Shown here: positions 61,643-64,000 of the stretch, one piece after another
Layout of the letters: every line of letters begins with the position of its first letter
How positions within the stretch are numbered: the stretch's first letter is position 1
From: Flavobacterium sp. ACN2
GTDB lineage: Bacteria; Bacteroidota; Bacteroidia; Flavobacteriales; Flavobacteriaceae
Direction: 5' to 3'
Assembly: GCF_002303885.1 (NCBI RefSeq)
Contig: NZ_MRCM01000005.1
Span: 124,001 to 188,000 of the forward strand
Length of the DNA: 64,000 nt
Notes under the pieces: model-generated
Seen by the model: only the letters and a program-made list of their open reading frames with translations
Database searches by the model: none
Told to the model about the DNA's origin: nothing
Program-made: the position numbers and the translations under genes

Positions 61643-62863
61643 TTAAAATAATTCCAGCTGATTGCTTGGGTTTATAGGCTTCTTTTTTGGAGGTTTCGCA
61701 TCGCCAAAAACGGTTCTTCCTCCATATTTATGCGATTCGGCTCTTTCTCTTTGAACAAGAGCATCAAAATTGGAATTTGGCGTAAAACTTTCTTCTGCTT
61801 TTCTTGAAATTTCAGATAGTTTCTGAATAGCGCTCAATTTATCGCTATTCCCGATTTTGGCACGATTAATAGCTCTTTGCAGCGTATCGATTGTTTCATC
61901 GTAGATTTTAACGGGAACAGGAAACGGATGTCCGTCTTTTCCGCCATGTGCAAATGAAAAACGGGCTGGATCATCAAATCGTGTTGGAGTTCCGTAAATG
62001 ATTTCGCTTACCAAAGCCAAAGACTGCAAAGCTCTTGGTCCCATTCCTTTTAAAAGCAATAACTCTTCAAAATCTTCAGGTTTATTTTCATGAGTAGCCC
62101 AAAGCATAGCGCCCAGTCTTTTCATGTTTACATCTTCCATCCTCACATCATGATGTGCGGGCATAGAAAGATGCTGCATTTCTTTTATAATTTTAACGGG
62201 TGATTCTTTTACCAATTCTAAAATACCTTCACGAGATTTTGTGGCCGCATTGGCTGTAAGATTTAAAATTGCACCTTGATTTTCGCCATAAATGAAAGTA
62301 TGGGGTTCATTTATAAAAGACTTTAAATCTTGCGAATGCCAATGGTATCTTCTGGCAGTTCTAGAATCAGGATTCATTCCCTGCTGAATTACAGCCCATT
62401 GCCCTTTATTATCGACAATAAAATTATGCTGGTACAATTGAAATCCGTCCTGAATGGCGGTATTGTCTACTTTGGCAGTAAGTCGGCTACAGTTGGCCAG
62501 ATTAACCCCGTCGAGACCTGTTTTTTCGCCTACAAATAAAAGTTCCTGCGGCGTTGCCATCGAATGTTTTCCTTTGCCTCCGCAGATATAAATTCCGAGT
62601 TCTTTGGAGTGCGGATTAACCGATTTTTTCAGTGCTCCAAGCACCGAAGTTGTAATTCCAGACGAATGCCAGTCCATTCCCATTACGGCTCCAAAACTCT
62701 GAAACCAAAACGGATTACTCAGTTTACTTATCACTTCGGCAGTCGAAAATTCCATTGCAATGGTTTCTACAATCGCAAAACCAAGTTTAGACATTCGCTC
62801 AGCAAGCCATAATGGAACATGCCCATAATGTAAAGGAAGATCTGCTGTACCGGAACGTTTCAT
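61643..62863 (-). CDS. DUF763 domain protein
   Basis: The protein has 406 residues, starting MKRSGTADLPLHYGHVPLWL, the highly conserved opening of DUF763. GMDWHSSGITTSVLGALKK and GGKGKHSMATPQEL follow. A helix-hairpin-helix-like segment (FEELLLLKGMGPRALQSLALVSEII, about 265-290) suggests DNA binding. The C-terminus is basic and Pro-rich. DUF763 is widespread in archaea and some bacteria, with no established function; a nucleic-acid role is inferred. Confidence 0.88.
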   Translation of the reverse strand: MKRSGTADLPLHYGHVPLWLAERMSKLGFAIVETIAMEFSTAEVISKLSNPFWFQSFGAVMGMDWHSSGITTSVLGALKKSVNPHSKELGIYICGGKGKHSMATPQELLFVGEKTGLDGVNLANCSRLTAKVDNTAIQDGFQLYQHNFIVDNKGQWAVIQQGMNPDSRTARRYHWHSQDLKSFINEPHTFIYGENQGAILNLTANAATKSREGILELVKESPVKIIKEMQHLSMPAHHDVRMEDVNMKRLGAMLWATHENKPEDFEELLLLKGMGPRALQSLALVSEIIYGTPTRFDDPARFSFAHGGKDGHPFPVPVKIYDETIDTLQRAINRAKIGNSDKLSAIQKLSEISRKAEESFTPNSNFDALVQRERAESHKYGGRTVFGDAKPPKKKPINPSNQLELF

Positions 62864-62900
62864 TTGCTAAAATTATAATCCTGCAAAAATACTTTATTTA

Positions 62901-63052
62901 ATTGTGAATTATAAATTGTGAATTGTTAATTCAAATGTAAAAAGTTTTGAGATGTGAAATGTTAATTGTGAAAGGTGCTATCTAAGTATTTTTTACTTTT
63001 TACTTTTACCCTTTCACATCTAACATTTCACATTTCACATCTTACAATTAAC
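62901..63052. repeat. Intergenic cluster of short AT-rich repeats with dyad symmetry
   Basis: Repeats of TTGTGAATT/GTTAATT and of GATGTGAAATGTTA appear on the left; the reverse forms TAACATTTCACATTTCACATC appear on the right. Together they form an imperfect long inverted repeat between two minus-strand genes. GTGAATT units also appear at 30776-30812 and 30930-30955. Confidence 0.55.
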
Positions 63053-64000
63053 TAATTTCAATATCTTCTACAGGTTCTTCAATGGGTTCTGAATTATCAT
63101 CCAGCCAAGCAACAAAGAGTTTGTAACCTATTGAAAACACAATGGGTCCAACAAACAATCCGATAAAACCCGACATGATAAATCCGCCAATTACACCTAG
63201 AAAAATAACAAGCATAGGCACAAGAGCGCCTTTTCCTAGTAATAATGGTTTTAGAACATTATCTGATAATCCGCTGATAATGAAAAACACCGTCCAAAAA
63301 ATAGCATAACCAGAATCTCCTGTTGAAAAAAGATAAATAATAACGCCAATATTAATTATAATTGGTCCGATCTGTAGAATAGAAAATATCAGACAGATCA
63401 ACGTCAGAATTCCAGCATACGGAATATCGGCCCAAAACAATCCAATTGCCTGAATAATGGTCTGAATAACGGCAACGCCCAAAATACCTTTAACCACTTG
63501 GTAAATAGTTGAAACCGAAATGGTCATAATTTCTTCGGCTTCACTTCCGGCAATTTTTCTAAGGAACTTCATAAAGAAAGTTTTACCACCTGGGGATACT
63601 AATAAAACTCCCGCAATAATAACCGATAAAATAAACTGAAGAAATGCCGCACCAGAACTCAAAATACTGGCCATGATTTTAGACGACAATTCTCGTATCT
63701 GATCTTGATACTTCACAACGCTCTGTTCCAAATCTGTCGATAACGAAAGTAAAAACTCGTAGAGCGGTTTACCAATTATTGGCCACTCTTTTATAGAAGC
63801 ACCAGGCGGAGTAATTTTAAGTGTTCCTGCTTCAAAACTATTTTTCAGTTCTAAAAAATTACCCGTTGCCGCTTTCAAGAAATAAATTAGAGGCACCACC
63901 ATTATGGCAATAAGCAAAATAGTAATAACAACCGATGCCAGTGCTTTGCGCCCTTTTAATATTCGCTGCAGCGAATTAAACAAAGGATAAAACACAACCG
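63048..64000 (-). CDS. AI-2E family transporter (partial, N-terminus cut)
   Basis: The frame is open to the end of the window; the apparent start at 63995 is an internal GTG coding Val. About 317 residues are visible of a family with about 340-370. Membrane helices and the conserved region GILGVAVIQTIIQAIG, then IPYAGILTLICLIFSILQIGP and DNVLKPLLLGKGALVPMLVIFLGVIGG, identify the family (PF01594). Members export small molecules or exchange ions; the substrate is not evident. The C-terminus is acidic (DDNSEPIEEPVEDIEIS). Confidence 0.9.
   Translation of the reverse strand, partial: VVFYPLFNSLQRILKGRKALASVVITILLIAIMVVPLIYFLKAATGNFLELKNSFEAGTLKITPPGASIKEWPIIGKPLYEFLLSLSTDLEQSVVKYQDQIRELSSKIMASILSSGAAFLQFILSVIIAGVLLVSPGGKTFFMKFLRKIAGSEAEEIMTISVSTIYQVVKGILGVAVIQTIIQAIGLFWADIPYAGILTLICLIFSILQIGPIIINIGVIIYLFSTGDSGYAIFWTVFFIISGLSDNVLKPLLLGKGALVPMLVIFLGVIGGFIMSGFIGLFVGPIVFSIGYKLFVAWLDDNSEPIEEPVEDIEIS

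Overview
The window comes from an AT-rich member of the Bacteroidota, most likely a Flavobacterium. Three things point there. Gene content includes SusC/SusD, FecR/ECF pairs, a LETM1-related flavobacterial protein, MnmD and DUF4251/DUF2490/DUF3347/DUF763 proteins. Many genes are preceded by TAnnTTTG boxes, the -7 element of Bacteroidota. The tmRNA encodes the tag GENNYALAA. Species cannot be fixed from the sequence alone.

Layout. 1-33.6 kb is ordinary chromosome. It holds the end of an acyl-CoA dehydrogenase gene, a secreted GH18 protein, small envelope proteins, a lipoprotein Cu/Zn superoxide dismutase, a SulP transporter with a beta-carbonic anhydrase, divergent dps and oxyR, mnmD, a branched-chain aminotransferase, a MazG-like hydrolase, an ECF sigma/membrane/sensor operon, two related secreted proteins, kup, an RsmB-type methyltransferase, a MenE-like ligase with a CPBP protease, arsC, a TonB-dependent receptor, fumC, an alanine-dehydrogenase-like gene and a serine hydrolase. 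Intergenic spaces carry repeated palindromes and one structured element that resembles the Flavo-1 RNA.

33.66-34.05 kb is the tmRNA gene. Its 3' end is the attachment site of a 15.05-kb integrative mobilizable element (about 34.04-49.11 kb), bounded by a 19-bp direct repeat (34042-34060 and 49094-49112). The left part is cargo: an outer-membrane protein, an AraC-type regulator, a DUF2490 protein, a secreted alkylsulfatase, an alpha/beta hydrolase and a frameshifted hydroxyacid dehydrogenase. The right part is the machinery: a membrane protein, relaxase, MobC, a candidate oriT hairpin, a toprim protein, a primase-helicase flanked by a cluster of nine TGCATCA heptamers that looks like an iteron origin, an excisionase-like protein, a membrane protein and a tyrosine integrase. 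No capsid, tail or type IV secretion genes are present, so transfer would need a helper element.

49.2-59.3 kb is a minus-strand nutrient-uptake locus: ECF sigma factor, FecR anti-sigma, SusC with an STN signalling domain, SusD, a large zinc metalloprotease and a DUF3347 protein. Genes abut or overlap, so ligand sensing, uptake and extracytoplasmic processing are probably one regulon. The protease suggests a peptide-type substrate (inference). 59.6-64 kb holds a very acidic small protein, a lipoprotein, an MFS transporter, a DUF763 protein and an AI-2E family transporter cut by the window end.

The most interesting part is the self-contained replication/mobilization module of the tmRNA-integrated element, with its candidate iteron origin, oriT, paired operators and arm-site repeats.
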